DNA of 64,000 bases from positions 1-64,000 of the forward strand of contig CBDFKV010000007.1 of NCBI GenBank assembly GCA_965249035.1, given 5' to 3'. The notes beneath the pieces were generated by a model. The model was not told the DNA's origin. It ran no database searches and saw only the letters and a list, made by a program, of their open reading frames with translations. Within the stretch, counting starts at the first letter, position 1, and each line of letters opens with the position of its first letter. Source of the stretch: CBDFKV01 sp965249035 (lineage in GTDB: Bacteria > Pseudomonadota > Gammaproteobacteria > Arenicellales > Poriferihabitantaceae). The position numbers and the translations under genes were made by a program. Positions 52,844 to 62,384 of the stretch are shown here, piece by piece.

Positions 52844-53451
52844 AAGACCTGCAAACTGTAGTGCTCACATTGGAGCACACGTTTAAGAACATTCTGCAGA
52901 ATCAAATGCAGGGGATCCCCATTCTCAATCCGGCGATTAAGGTGGAAGCCGTGGGATTTCACTATCATGAGGGCAGGATTTTGGGTGTGATGATCACGCC
53001 TTGGTTGATGAACGTCGTTATGCTACCCAAAAGTGATGAGGATTGGAGCCAAATGGAGTTGGGGAATAAACAGCCCCACCGATTCCCGTCGAAAACTTAC
53101 AAATTTATGGTGAACGATATAGAGGGAATCGGTCCGTGCCAAACGCATTCACTCTATTCACCGATGCGAGAGTTCGCCAGTCATGCGCAAGCGGTTCGAG
53201 TCGCAGAGCAGTTTTTAGATGCCTTGATGGAAGAGCGAGAGCCTACCGAGGAAGATTTGGTTGACGAAGAGCTGTTGGGTCGGATTTTGCGTGGTGAGGA
53301 GGGGCTTGACGTTGCCTTAGATGGATTTAGCGAGCAGGGCTTATCACAAGCTGGTGCAGCGCCTGTTCGTGGATTAGCTGAGCCGGGTGTTCGAGTTGAA
53401 AAGACCTTGTCTCGACGCGAGTTACTGGGAGGTGTGCGCAAAGATGCGTGA
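52840..53451 (+). CDS. hybE: HybE/HupJ-family hydrogenase assembly chaperone
   Basis: 203 residues. The region NPAIKVEAVGFHYHEGRILGVMITPWLMNVVMLPKSDEDW matches the HybE/HupJ core, and FMVNDIEGIGPCQTHSLYSPM follows. HybE proteins proof-read the small-subunit Tat precursor so that export waits for assembly. The C-terminal ~60 residues (acidic, then LSRRELLGG) extend beyond the core; no rubredoxin CxxC is present. Overlaps the preceding gene by 4 bp. Confidence 0.85.
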   Translation: MKDLQTVVLTLEHTFKNILQNQMQGIPILNPAIKVEAVGFHYHEGRILGVMITPWLMNVVMLPKSDEDWSQMELGNKQPHRFPSKTYKFMVNDIEGIGPCQTHSLYSPMREFASHAQAVRVAEQFLDALMEEREPTEEDLVDEELLGRILRGEEGLDVALDGFSEQGLSQAGAAPVRGLAEPGVRVEKTLSRRELLGGVRKDA

Positions 53452-53477
53452 GCGAATAATCCCTGAACAGCGAGTAA

Positions 53478-54191
53478 ATGGGTAGCCTATTATTTCTGGG
53501 GCTGTTGATTGGCATGCGCCATGCGCTGGAAGCAGATCATGTTGCCGCCATTGCCTCCTTGAGCAATGAGAACTACTCGTTAAAGCAGGCACTTAGGCAG
53601 GGCAGTGCCTGGGGTATTGGACATACTACTACGCTATTGCTGTTCGGCTCGATGGTGCTTTTTATCGACGTATCACTATCCAAAACGTTGGTCTCTGGTT
53701 TGGAAATGGCGGTAGGATTTATGCTCTTGGTGCTTGGGTTGGATGTATTGCGCCGAGTCATCCGTGACAAAATCCACTTTCATCGTCATCAGCATGACAA
53801 TGGAGCGCATCACTTTCACGCACACTCCCACGCCGGGGAACCTAAAGTCGCACATGCTACATCGAGTCATCGCCATCAACATCGCACCAGCATTCCCATT
53901 CGGGCATTGCTGGTCGGCTTGATGCACGGTATGGCTGGCTCAGCAGTGGTTATTTTATTAGCACTCGAAACCATTTCATCGCCCTTCCAGGGGCTGCTGT
54001 ATATCTTGATATTTGGGTTAGGCTCAATGATTGGGATGGCGTTGCTATCGGTTATAATATCGGTGCCCCTCCGCTTGTCCGAAAAACGACTAACGTGGGC
54101 GCATAATGCCTTTCAAGTGTTGACGGGCGTACTGACGATTGGCTTGGGAATCTGGATGATTCATCAAAACAACTTATTCTTTGTCGTTTGA
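53478..54191 (+). CDS. NicO/UreH-like nickel transporter
   Basis: 237 residues with about six TM segments. The N-terminal MRHALEADHVAAI holds the HX4DH metal-binding signature of NiCoT/NicO transporters. A His-rich cytoplasmic or periplasmic loop (HRHQHDN, HHFHAHSHAG, HRHQHR; about 97-140) separates the halves. Position inside the hydrogenase cluster, between hybE and hupK, argues for nickel supply to the enzyme; direction of transport is not provable from sequence. Confidence 0.82.
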   Translation: MGSLLFLGLLIGMRHALEADHVAAIASLSNENYSLKQALRQGSAWGIGHTTTLLLFGSMVLFIDVSLSKTLVSGLEMAVGFMLLVLGLDVLRRVIRDKIHFHRHQHDNGAHHFHAHSHAGEPKVAHATSSHRHQHRTSIPIRALLVGLMHGMAGSAVVILLALETISSPFQGLLYILIFGLGSMIGMALLSVIISVPLRLSEKRLTWAHNAFQVLTGVLTIGLGIWMIHQNNLFFVV

Positions 54192-54329
54192 TTGGGTCTT
54201 TGTGGCTAGATCGGCGATTAGGGTGTTGGTCAATGTCTGTTTCTATCCGGTAATATTCGATCTGAATTCGTGATTCATGTTGACTTTATAGGGGTTTATT
54301 TTTCTTGACCATGAGGGATTGACGCTCAC

Positions 54330-55478
54330 ATGAGCATTGAAGGTAAGTTATCGGTGGACTTATACCTACGTGAGGGCGTAGTCGATAAAGTTACGATTGG
54401 GTCGACACGCCCCGTGCATGCGTCTCGGGTTTTGGTTGGCAAGACCCCACACAATACACTCAAGCTAGTCCCTCTGCTTTACAGCATTTGCGGCACAGCA
54501 CAAGCTTGCGCTTCGGTAACTGCTATTGCTCAAGCCTTAAAAGTGCCACAGCCCAAAAATCTCAGCCTCGCCCGTAATATGCTGGTCTGGATGGAAACTG
54601 CGCGCGAACATCTTTGGCGCGTATTGATCGATTGGCCAAAGTTCATTGAGGAAAAGCCACAGCCCCAGTTTCTTGGAGACTTGACTGATAGGGTTCCCAA
54701 GCTGTGCAAAGCTACCTTTTCTAGCGATAGTGCTTTCTCATTAGATGCAACGTTAGCCGTTGATGAGACTGGGCTTGGAAACTCAATTGCTGAGCTGGAA
54801 CGCTTACTTGAGACGGCTATATTTGAGATGCCAGCGATGGAATGGTTAGAATCGACCGATGTTGACGTCTGGTCACGCACCTGCAACACGCAGGCAGCCA
54901 GATTGTTGCGATCATTAGCCGGTCGAGGTTGGAGCAATAGTGGGCTTAGCGAAAGCTCAGCTTTGCCTGCATTGAAACTCAGTGAGTTGGAGACCTTGTT
55001 AAGCGCAAAGACCGCTGACAACACCATAGCCTTGCCCACCTGGAATGGCGCATGTTTTGAGACCACACCATTGTCCAGAATCAATTCGGCAAAGAAGACG
55101 TTTGATAGTCATTTGCAAGGCCGTTTATTGGCTTTGCTAACGGAGCTAGCAAGTATTCCCAACCATTTGTGGTTGCTGGCTAGTCAGCTCCATGACGACT
55201 CGATACTTGACGAAAACGAGCCATTACCACTTGGAGTCGGCATCAGTCAGGTTGAAGCAGCAAGAGGGCGGTTGATTCATCGGGTCACCGTTGATAACGG
55301 TTTGGTGGCTAGTTATCAAATACTGGCACCTACCGAGTGGAACTTCCATCCGAATGGGGTGCTTAAGCAATCACTCTTAGGTATTCAAGGAGATGAAGCA
55401 GTAATCAAGGCTCAGGCTGATCTGATTATTGCGGCAATTGACCCTTGTGTGGGGTATGATTTGAGAGTGTTACAGTAA
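54330..55478 (+). CDS. hupK: HupK/HoxV-like hydrogenase large-subunit homologue
   Basis: 382 residues. It looks like a decayed large subunit: the L1 region reads CGTAQACASV with one Cys of each pair changed, and the C-terminus reads IDPCVGYDLRVLQ, keeping DPC but lacking the second Cys and the cleavable tail. HupK/HoxV proteins serve as scaffolds for the Fe(CN)2CO group before it reaches the real large subunit, and are linked to hydrogenases made in oxygen. hypA begins within its stop codon. Confidence 0.82.
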   Translation: MSIEGKLSVDLYLREGVVDKVTIGSTRPVHASRVLVGKTPHNTLKLVPLLYSICGTAQACASVTAIAQALKVPQPKNLSLARNMLVWMETAREHLWRVLIDWPKFIEEKPQPQFLGDLTDRVPKLCKATFSSDSAFSLDATLAVDETGLGNSIAELERLLETAIFEMPAMEWLESTDVDVWSRTCNTQAARLLRSLAGRGWSNSGLSESSALPALKLSELETLLSAKTADNTIALPTWNGACFETTPLSRINSAKKTFDSHLQGRLLALLTELASIPNHLWLLASQLHDDSILDENEPLPLGVGISQVEAARGRLIHRVTVDNGLVASYQILAPTEWNFHPNGVLKQSLLGIQGDEAVIKAQADLIIAAIDPCVGYDLRVLQ

Positions 55479-55819
55479 TGCACGAAATGTCATTATGTGA
55501 AGGCGTTTTACAGGTGTTGGAAAATCACGCAGCTTCCCAGGAATTTGATAAAGTCGAAGCAGTATGGTTAGAAGTCGGTGGTTTAGCCGGAGTGGAAGTT
55601 GAGGCTTTGCGATTTTGTTTTGATGCGGTTATGCAAGGCAGTTTGGCGGACGGCGCAGCCCTTACTATTATTGAAATACCCGGACAAGCGTGGTGTATGC
55701 ACTGTGCTAAAACGGTATTGGTTAGCCGACGATTTGATGCCTGTCCGGATTGTGGCAGTTACCAACTACAGGTAACTGGCGGAGAAGAGTTGAAAGTGAA
55801 AGAACTAGAGGTGATCTAA
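55478..55819 (+). CDS. hypA: HypA, nickel metallochaperone
   Basis: 113 residues. MHEMSLCEG holds His2 and Glu3, the nickel site; the zinc site is CMHC...CPDCG. HypA works with HypB to insert nickel into HybC. TAATG overlap with hupK; hypB follows directly. Confidence 0.97.
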   Translation: MHEMSLCEGVLQVLENHAASQEFDKVEAVWLEVGGLAGVEVEALRFCFDAVMQGSLADGAALTIIEIPGQAWCMHCAKTVLVSRRFDACPDCGSYQLQVTGGEELKVKELEVI

Positions 55820-56716
55820 ATGTGTACTGTATGTGGGTGTGGGGAAGGTGAAACGACCATCGAAGAGACAGCAAAAGGTAAAAAAACAGGCGTTAGCCAT
55901 GATCATGGGCATTCACACCACGAGCACGATCATAGTCATGAGCATGAGCATAGTCACCATCATCACGATTATGGTCAAGGCGCTGCCCACGCACATGCGC
56001 CCGGGTTAAGCCAGGCACGTATGGTGCAAATTGAGGAAGATATACTCAGTAAAAACAACCAGTATGCTGCAGCAAATCGTGCTTATTTTGCGCAGCACGG
56101 CGTATTAGCCTTAAATATGGTTTCCAGCCCCGGTTCTGGCAAAACTTCATTATTGGTGCGGACGATTGCTGACTTGCAAGACGAGCTGTCTTTGTCGGTG
56201 ATCGAAGGTGACCAACAAACCACCCACGATGCTGAGCGAATCAGAGCAACTGGCGCACCCGCCTTGCAAATTAATACGGGCAAGGGCTGTCATCTAGACG
56301 GGCACATGGTGGGGCATGCGTTGGAATCGCTAACCCTAGAGGCAGGCGCTGTTTTAATGATAGAAAACGTGGGTAATTTGGTTTGCCCTGCAGCATTTGA
56401 TTTGGGCGAAGCGCATAAAGTAGCGATTCTTTCAGTGACTGAGGGCGAAGATAAACCGCTCAAATATCCAGACATGTTTCATGCCTCAGATTTGATGCTA
56501 TTGAATAAGATTGACCTGCTACCGTATGTGCAGTTTGATGTCGATCAATGCATTGAATACGCCCGCCGGGTCAACCCAGGCATTAAGATTCTTCAAGTGT
56601 CTGCAACCACTGGTGAAGGCATGGACAGCTGGTATCAATGGATCAAAGCGACCCGTTCGCTAGCTTTGATTGGTCACCCGGCTGCCAGCCAAGTCTCTGG
56701 CGCAGCCAGAACTTAA
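55820..56716 (+). CDS. hypB: HypB, nickel-binding GTPase
   Basis: 298 residues. The N-terminus [10 protein letters not shown] has the high-affinity CxxCGC nickel site, followed by a long His-rich tract (about 30-58) for nickel storage. The GTPase domain has [24 protein letters not shown] and NKIDLLPY. HypB drives GTP-dependent nickel transfer from HypA. Starts right at the hypA stop. Confidence 0.97.
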   Translation: MCTVCGCGEGETTIEETAKGKKTGVSHDHGHSHHEHDHSHEHEHSHHHHDYGQGAAHAHAPGLSQARMVQIEEDILSKNNQYAAANRAYFAQHGVLALNMVSSPGSGKTSLLVRTIADLQDELSLSVIEGDQQTTHDAERIRATGAPALQINTGKGCHLDGHMVGHALESLTLEAGAVLMIENVGNLVCPAAFDLGEAHKVAILSVTEGEDKPLKYPDMFHASDLMLLNKIDLLPYVQFDVDQCIEYARRVNPGIKILQVSATTGEGMDSWYQWIKATRSLALIGHPAASQVSGAART

Positions 56717-56754
56717 TCCAAAACATACTCCAGGACATAACCCAGAAGAGAATT

Positions 56755-56988
56755 ATGTGTTTAGCTTTGCCTGCAAAAGTAGTGGCTATTGACCCTAAAA
56801 CCGATATGGCAACCGTATCGCTAGGAGAGGTGAAAAAGCAGATTTCGCTAGCACTGGTGGATGATGTGGTGATTGATGATTATGTCTTGGTTCACGTCGG
56901 TTATGCGCTCAATAAAGTTTCAGTTGCTGAAGCTGAGCGAACACTAGCGCTGTTTTCAGAAGCCGAGCTGCTGGAGGACTGGGCGTGA
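56755..56988 (+). CDS. hypC: HypC, hydrogenase maturation chaperone
   Basis: 77 residues from the ATG at 56755 (AGAAGAGA upstream); a longer frame from 56638 overlaps hypB and is not needed. MCLALPAKVVAID is the family N-terminus with Cys2. It carries the Fe(CN)2CO moiety with HypD. Overlaps hypD by 4 bp. Confidence 0.95.
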   Translation: MCLALPAKVVAIDPKTDMATVSLGEVKKQISLALVDDVVIDDYVLVHVGYALNKVSVAEAERTLALFSEAELLEDWA

Positions 56989-58136
56989 AATATGTCGATG
57001 AATTTCGTCAGCACGATTTAGCCGCGACTTTGTCTAGGGCTATTCATCAAGCGGTTGACCCTGATCGACAATATAATCTGATGGAGTTCTGTGGTGGGCA
57101 CACGCACGCGATTTTCCGTTATGGCGTGCAAGACTTAATGCCGGATAATGTTAACTTTGTGCATGGCCCGGGTTGCCCGGTGTGCGTCTTGCCGATTGGT
57201 CGAATCGACAATGCGATTGCTTTGGCGGAGGATCCAGAGGTTATTTTATGCACCTATGGCGATTTGTTGCGCGTTCCCGGCAGTGGGCAAAAAAGTTTAT
57301 TGAAGGCCAAAGCTGCAGGTGCCGATGTACGCATGACTTACTCGACCCAGGATGCACTTAAAATCGCGCGAGACAACCCTGATCGGCAGGTGGTGTTTTT
57401 TGCGATTGGCTTTGAAACTACTACGCCTCCCAGTGCGGTAGCGATTAAGCAGGCTAAAGCCCAGCAACTTAATAATTTTACGGTGTTTTGTAATCATGTT
57501 TTAACACCCGCCGCGATTCAGAACATTTTGGAATCACCTGAAGTGCGGGAGATGGGGTCAGTTTCCATCGATGGTTTTTTCGGCCCCTCACACGTCAGCT
57601 CAATTATTGGCAGTCAGCCGTATGAATTCTTTGCTGAAGAGTTCCAGCGCCCAGTGGTGATTGCGGGGTTTGAACCGCTGGATGTGATGCAGTCGACATT
57701 AATGTTGATTCAGCAGCTGAACCAAGGGCGAGCTGAAGTCGAAAACGAATACACGCGCGTGGTGACTCGTGAGGGCAATTTGAAAGCCCAGAGATTAGTC
57801 AGCGAGGTGTTGGAAATTCGTCGTCAGTTCGAGTGGCGCGGCTTGGGTATGGTGCCTTATAGCGCCTTACAAATTAAAGCCGAGTATGCTGATTTTGATG
57901 CCGAAAAACGCTTTACTATTGAGCCGAGCCAAGCCAAAGATGTTAAAGGCTGTGAGTGTCCATCGATATTACGTGGAGTAAAAACGCCGACTGACTGCAA
58001 ACTATTCGGCACGGTTTGCACGCCCGAAAACCCCATGGGTTCTTGCATGGTTTCTTCAGAAGGCGCATGCGCGGCTTACTGGACTTATGGCCGGTTTCGT
58101 GGTCAAGCAGCCGCTAAAGCCGAAGTGGCAGCATGA
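56985..58136 (+). CDS. hypD: HypD, Fe-S scaffold for Fe(CN)2CO assembly
   Basis: 383 residues. Signatures: MEFCGGHTHAIFRYG, VHGPGCPVCVLP, and the C-terminal [4Fe-4S] region CECPSILRG...DCKLFGTVC...GSCMVSSEGACAAYW. It assembles the cyanide and CO ligands on iron with HypC, HypE and HypF (no hypF in this window). Confidence 0.97.
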   Translation: MKYVDEFRQHDLAATLSRAIHQAVDPDRQYNLMEFCGGHTHAIFRYGVQDLMPDNVNFVHGPGCPVCVLPIGRIDNAIALAEDPEVILCTYGDLLRVPGSGQKSLLKAKAAGADVRMTYSTQDALKIARDNPDRQVVFFAIGFETTTPPSAVAIKQAKAQQLNNFTVFCNHVLTPAAIQNILESPEVREMGSVSIDGFFGPSHVSSIIGSQPYEFFAEEFQRPVVIAGFEPLDVMQSTLMLIQQLNQGRAEVENEYTRVVTREGNLKAQRLVSEVLEIRRQFEWRGLGMVPYSALQIKAEYADFDAEKRFTIEPSQAKDVKGCECPSILRGVKTPTDCKLFGTVCTPENPMGSCMVSSEGACAAYWTYGRFRGQAAAKAEVAA

Positions 58137-59182
58137 ACAAAGCAAACAGCCGCTTTTCCACTCGTTTGAATCTGCGCAATGGCACGGTGGACATGACCCA
58201 CGGTAGCGGTGGGCGGGCGATGGCGCAACTGGTAGAACAGTTGTTTGTTAAGCACTTCGACAATGCCTTATTGCGCCAAAGCAATGACCAAGCTTTGTTT
58301 GATATTCCCGCTGGCAAAATGGCCATCAGTGTGGACGGGCATGTCATTTCACCCTTGTTTTTCCCGGGTGGTGACATCGGCTCGTTGGCAGTGCATGGCA
58401 CGGTTAATGATGTCGCGATGTCGGGGGCCAAACCTTTGTATTTATCTGCCGGATTTATCTTAGAAGAAGGCTTTCCTTTGGCTGACTTGGATCGCATCGT
58501 GCACAGCATGGCAGCTGCGGCGAAAGACGCGGGTGTGGCGGTTGTCACGGGTGATACCAAAGTGGTTGAGCGAGGCAAAGGCGACGGTGTCTTTATTACT
58601 ACTACCGGGATTGGGATGGTGCCTGATGGCCTACATATTTCCGGTGATCAAGCACGCCCGGGCGATGCCATTTTAGTGAGTGGTACCTTGGGTGATCATG
58701 GTGTCGCGATCATGTCGAGCCGAGAAAACCTTGAATTTGAAACCACGATTGAATCTGATTCGGCAGCGCTGCATACGCTAGTCGCCGACCTGATAGCAAC
58801 TACAGCAGATATCCATTGCTTACGTGACCCCACCCGCGGTGGTTTGGCGACCACTTTGAATGAAATATGTCAGCAATCGGGTGTTGGCATGAAGCTGAAC
58901 GAATCTGCGATTCCGGTCAAGCCACAGGTTCATGCTGCTTGTGAGTTGCTGGGGTTAGATCCGCTCTATATAGCCAATGAGGGCAAACTGATTTGTATTT
59001 GTCCAATGGAGCAGGCCGAGGCACTATTGGTGGCCATGCAAACACATCCACTGGGTCAGCAAGCGTCAATTATTGGAGAGGTGATCGCTGATGATCACGG
59101 CTTTGTGCAAATGCAAACCAGTTTTGGTGGAAGCCGAATCGTTGATTGGTTGACAGGAGAGCAGTTACCCCGGATTTGCTGA
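58133..59182 (+). CDS. hypE: HypE, carbamoyl dehydratase
   Basis: 349 residues. N-terminal MTHGSGGRAM, GTVNDVAMSGAKP and GDTKVVERG bind ATP; the protein ends in PRIC, the C-terminal Cys that is carbamoylated by HypF and dehydrated to thiocyanate. Overlaps hypX by one base (TGATG). Confidence 0.97.
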   Translation: MNKANSRFSTRLNLRNGTVDMTHGSGGRAMAQLVEQLFVKHFDNALLRQSNDQALFDIPAGKMAISVDGHVISPLFFPGGDIGSLAVHGTVNDVAMSGAKPLYLSAGFILEEGFPLADLDRIVHSMAAAAKDAGVAVVTGDTKVVERGKGDGVFITTTGIGMVPDGLHISGDQARPGDAILVSGTLGDHGVAIMSSRENLEFETTIESDSAALHTLVADLIATTADIHCLRDPTRGGLATTLNEICQQSGVGMKLNESAIPVKPQVHAACELLGLDPLYIANEGKLICICPMEQAEALLVAMQTHPLGQQASIIGEVIADDHGFVQMQTSFGGSRIVDWLTGEQLPRIC

Positions 59183-60885
59183 TGCGTATCTTGTTTCTTG
59201 CCCACTCGTTTAACAGCCTGACACAGCGCTTGTACGTAGTGTTGCGGGGCGAGGGGCACGAAGTTTCGGTTGAGTTTGATATCAATGACACGGTCACGGC
59301 TGAAGCGGTTGACTTGTTTCGGCCAGACTTGATTATTGCACCGTTTTTAAAGCGCCGAATTGCCAGCGCTATTTGGAAAAATCACCTGTGCTTGATCGTT
59401 CACCCTGGCATCGTCGGAGATCGTGGCCCGTCATCATTGGATTGGGCAATCCTTAATCAGGAGCACACCTGGGGCGTTACGGTATTGGCAGCTAATGCCG
59501 AGATGGATGCAGGGGATATCTGGGCCAGTGTTGAATTTCCCATGCGTGCAGCGAGCAAGGCAAGTTTATACCGCAACGAAGTTACACAAGCCGCTACGCA
59601 GGCGGTGCTTCATGCGGTTAAACGCTACCAAAGCGGTAATTTCACTCCATCAGTGTTATCAGTAATTGAAAGCTCAGCCGAGGGCCAGTTGCGGCCACAG
59701 ATGAAACAGACTGATCGAAAAATCGATTGGCACAAAGACGACACACAGGCGGTTCTGCGAAAAATCCGCAGCGCTGATGGTTACCCGGGTGTGCTGGACC
59801 ATTGTTGTGGCGAGAAGCTTTATTTATATGATGCCCAGCCTGAAGCTCAGTTACGCGGTAAACCGGGGGAGTTGATTGGTCGTTGTGGCCCGGCCATTTG
59901 TCGAGCGACGATTGACGGTGCGGTTTGGATCGGCCATTGTCGAGATCGGCAATCAGCGCATCCATTTAAGCTAGCAGCGACGACAGTGCTTAAGAAACAG
60001 TGTGACCAATTGCCAGAAATCAAAAGCAGCGAGCGCTCTGGGTATCGTGATATCTGGTATGAGCAAATCAACCAGGTCGGCTATTTACATTTTGCCTTTT
60101 ATAATGGCGCGATGGGGACGGAGCAATGCCAGCGATTGCTAGCCGCGTACCGCCTAGCCAGGCAGCAAGCTACGCGAATAATTGTATTAATGGGTGGCCC
60201 AGATTTTTGGTCCAATGGTATGCACTTAAATCACATTGAATGTGCAACCAGTGCGCCAGAAGAGTCGTGGAGAAATATCAATGCGATTGACGACTTGGCC
60301 AAAGAAATTATCACGACAGAATCACATATTACGGTTGCCGCGCTGCAAGGCAATGCGGGTGCGGGAGGTGTTTTCTTGGCGCGCGCTTGTGATCAGGTAT
60401 GGGCACGATCCAACGTTATTCTGAACCCCCATTATAAAGACATGGGCAATCTCTATGGGTCTGAATACTGGACCTATTTGCTGCCATCGCTGGTTGGCGA
60501 AGATAATGCAAAGGTCATTACTCAGGCGCGTTTGCCAATGGGTTCGCGTGAGGCGTCAGAATTAGGCTTGATCGATGCACATTTTGGTGATTCGATTCAG
60601 TCCTTTGTTGAGGCGGTGAGTGAGAAAGCATCGGCTTTGGCATCTGCCGAAGACTATGTGATGCAACTTGATGCTAAAGTCACGCTAAGATTACAGCACG
60701 AATCGATTCAACCATTAGAATCCTATCGGCAGCAAGAATTAGAGCGGATGAAAATGAACTTTTTTGGCTTTGATCCGAGCTATCACGTCGCGCGTTACAA
60801 TTTTGTTTATAAAATCCCGAAATCGCGCACGCCCCTGACGATTGCTGAACACCGAAGGAACCGGACCATGAGGAAAGTGTCATGA
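59182..60885 (+). CDS. hypX: HypX/HoxX, CO-ligand-forming enzyme for hydrogenase maturation in oxygen
   Basis: 567 residues from the ATG at 59182; the longer frame from 59146 lies inside hypE. N-terminal formyl-THF transferase-like domain with VHPGIVGDRGPSSLDWAI (about 70-90), C-terminal enoyl-CoA hydratase/isomerase-like domain (about 290-560, AALQGNAGAGGVFLARACDQV). HypX makes the active-site CO from formyl-THF via formyl-CoA under aerobic conditions. Its presence suggests the enzyme is also made when oxygen is present. Overlaps hoxA by 4 bp. Confidence 0.93.
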   Translation: MRILFLAHSFNSLTQRLYVVLRGEGHEVSVEFDINDTVTAEAVDLFRPDLIIAPFLKRRIASAIWKNHLCLIVHPGIVGDRGPSSLDWAILNQEHTWGVTVLAANAEMDAGDIWASVEFPMRAASKASLYRNEVTQAATQAVLHAVKRYQSGNFTPSVLSVIESSAEGQLRPQMKQTDRKIDWHKDDTQAVLRKIRSADGYPGVLDHCCGEKLYLYDAQPEAQLRGKPGELIGRCGPAICRATIDGAVWIGHCRDRQSAHPFKLAATTVLKKQCDQLPEIKSSERSGYRDIWYEQINQVGYLHFAFYNGAMGTEQCQRLLAAYRLARQQATRIIVLMGGPDFWSNGMHLNHIECATSAPEESWRNINAIDDLAKEIITTESHITVAALQGNAGAGGVFLARACDQVWARSNVILNPHYKDMGNLYGSEYWTYLLPSLVGEDNAKVITQARLPMGSREASELGLIDAHFGDSIQSFVEAVSEKASALASAEDYVMQLDAKVTLRLQHESIQPLESYRQQELERMKMNFFGFDPSYHVARYNFVYKIPKSRTPLTIAEHRRNRTMRKVS

Positions 60886-62384
60886 GCGATGCAAACCTGC
60901 CCATCCTTTTGATCGTTGACGATGAAGTGAGAGGGCTGGAATCACTGACACGTATTCTGCAAGACCATTTTGATGTTAAAACTGCATCTGACATAAAAAG
61001 TGCTGATCAAATATTGCAAGAAGAATGGGTGCGGATTATTTTGTGCGATCAACGCATGCCTGAAACAACCGGGGTCGAATACCTGAAGCAGGTTCGTGAA
61101 AAATGGCCCGATGTCATTCGCATGATTATTTCTGGTTATTCAGATGCCGAGGACATTATTGCGGCAGTAAATGACTCAGGTATTTACCAGTACATTACCA
61201 AGCCGTGGCACCCCGACAACTTGATTTTGACGCTAAAGAATGCGGTGCGCGCGTTTGAACTACAGCGCCAAAATGAAATCCTGTCACTAGAAATGCGTGT
61301 TTCGCCGCAGTATTTAGAGCGAGTTTTAGCAAAAAAAGCAGCACTACTGAAAAAGGAATTTAGCTGCGATGATGGCATCGTGCGCTCAAAAGATAGCTGT
61401 ATGAACGCCGTTTGCGACAAAATTCAACGGGTAGCGCCCTATGATGTTTCAGTTCTGTTGACCGGCGACTCGGGCACTGGCAAGGAATTGGCGGCACGCG
61501 CTCTGCACTATAATAGTCACCGCGGGGATAAGCCATTTGTGGTTGAAAATTGTGGAGCTTTACCCGATGAATTGCTTGAAAGTGAATTGTTTGGTTGTAA
61601 GCGCGGCGCCTATACGGGTGCCGTTCAAGACCGAGTAGGATTGTTTGAACGTGCTAATGGCGGCACCGTATTCCTAGACGAGATTGGTGAAGTATCACCC
61701 GCATTTCAGGTGAAGTTGCTGCGCGTATTGCAAGAAGGAGAAATCAGACCCTTAGGAAGCGGCCGCACCCGGTATGTGGATGTACGCGTCATTGCCGCTA
61801 CCAATCGTGATTTGGAAGCGGATGTCCGGTCCGGGCGCTTTCGAGAAGATTTATACTACCGCATCGCAACTGTTGAAATTGATATGCCACCTATCCATCA
61901 ACGCAAGGGCGATATCCCCTTGTTGGCAGAGGCACTGTTGCAACAGGCGGTCAAGTCGATGGGGAAGTCAGCCTCTGGCTTTAGCGCTGAGGCACTGGCG
62001 TGCATGCAGGAGTATCATTGGCCCGGAAACGTGCGGGAGCTGCATAACGAAATTCAGCATATGTTGGTGATGGCTGAGGAAGAGGTTTTAGGGGCTGAAT
62101 TGCTGAGCGCGCGCGTACTGCAAGGCATTCCTGATCAACAGCAAGATTCTAATATTGGGTCGCGTAATGAAGGGACTCTAAAAGAGCGGGTCGGCTTGAT
62201 CGAAAGCAGGATTCTTAAAGAGGCCCTGATTCGACACCGTTGGAATAAAACCCGCGTAGCCAAAGAGATGGGTTTATCACGTGTGGGTTTGCGCGGCAAA
62301 TTGGAGCGCTACGGTCTAGCGAAAATTGAGGGTTTGCCTGCGAAAGCTGCTGCGGGAAAACCCGAGAATACTAAGCGGATGTGA
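60882..62384 (+). CDS. hoxA: HoxA/HupR, NtrC-family response regulator of hydrogenase genes
   Basis: 500 residues. Receiver domain with Asp56 in CDQRMP, AAA+ sigma54-activation domain with TGDSGTGKE (Walker A) and GAYTGA (the usual GAFTGA loop with Tyr for Phe), Walker B VFLDEIGE, and a Fis-type helix-turn-helix near 445-475 (NKTRVAKEMGLSRVGLRGKLERYG). In known H2-sensing systems this regulator activates when not phosphorylated. Target is most probably the sigma54 promoter at 46808. Confidence 0.95.
   Translation: MSDANLPILLIVDDEVRGLESLTRILQDHFDVKTASDIKSADQILQEEWVRIILCDQRMPETTGVEYLKQVREKWPDVIRMIISGYSDAEDIIAAVNDSGIYQYITKPWHPDNLILTLKNAVRAFELQRQNEILSLEMRVSPQYLERVLAKKAALLKKEFSCDDGIVRSKDSCMNAVCDKIQRVAPYDVSVLLTGDSGTGKELAARALHYNSHRGDKPFVVENCGALPDELLESELFGCKRGAYTGAVQDRVGLFERANGGTVFLDEIGEVSPAFQVKLLRVLQEGEIRPLGSGRTRYVDVRVIAATNRDLEADVRSGRFREDLYYRIATVEIDMPPIHQRKGDIPLLAEALLQQAVKSMGKSASGFSAEALACMQEYHWPGNVRELHNEIQHMLVMAEEEVLGAELLSARVLQGIPDQQQDSNIGSRNEGTLKERVGLIESRILKEALIRHRWNKTRVAKEMGLSRVGLRGKLERYGLAKIEGLPAKAAAGKPENTKRM

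Noticed and set aside
56638..56754. N-terminal extension of HypC
   Set aside because: It overlaps hypB in another frame; the family starts at MCLALP with the essential Cys as residue 2.
59146..59181. N-terminal extension of HypX
   Set aside because: It overlaps the hypE coding sequence; the ATG at 59182 gives the usual N-terminus and TGATG coupling.
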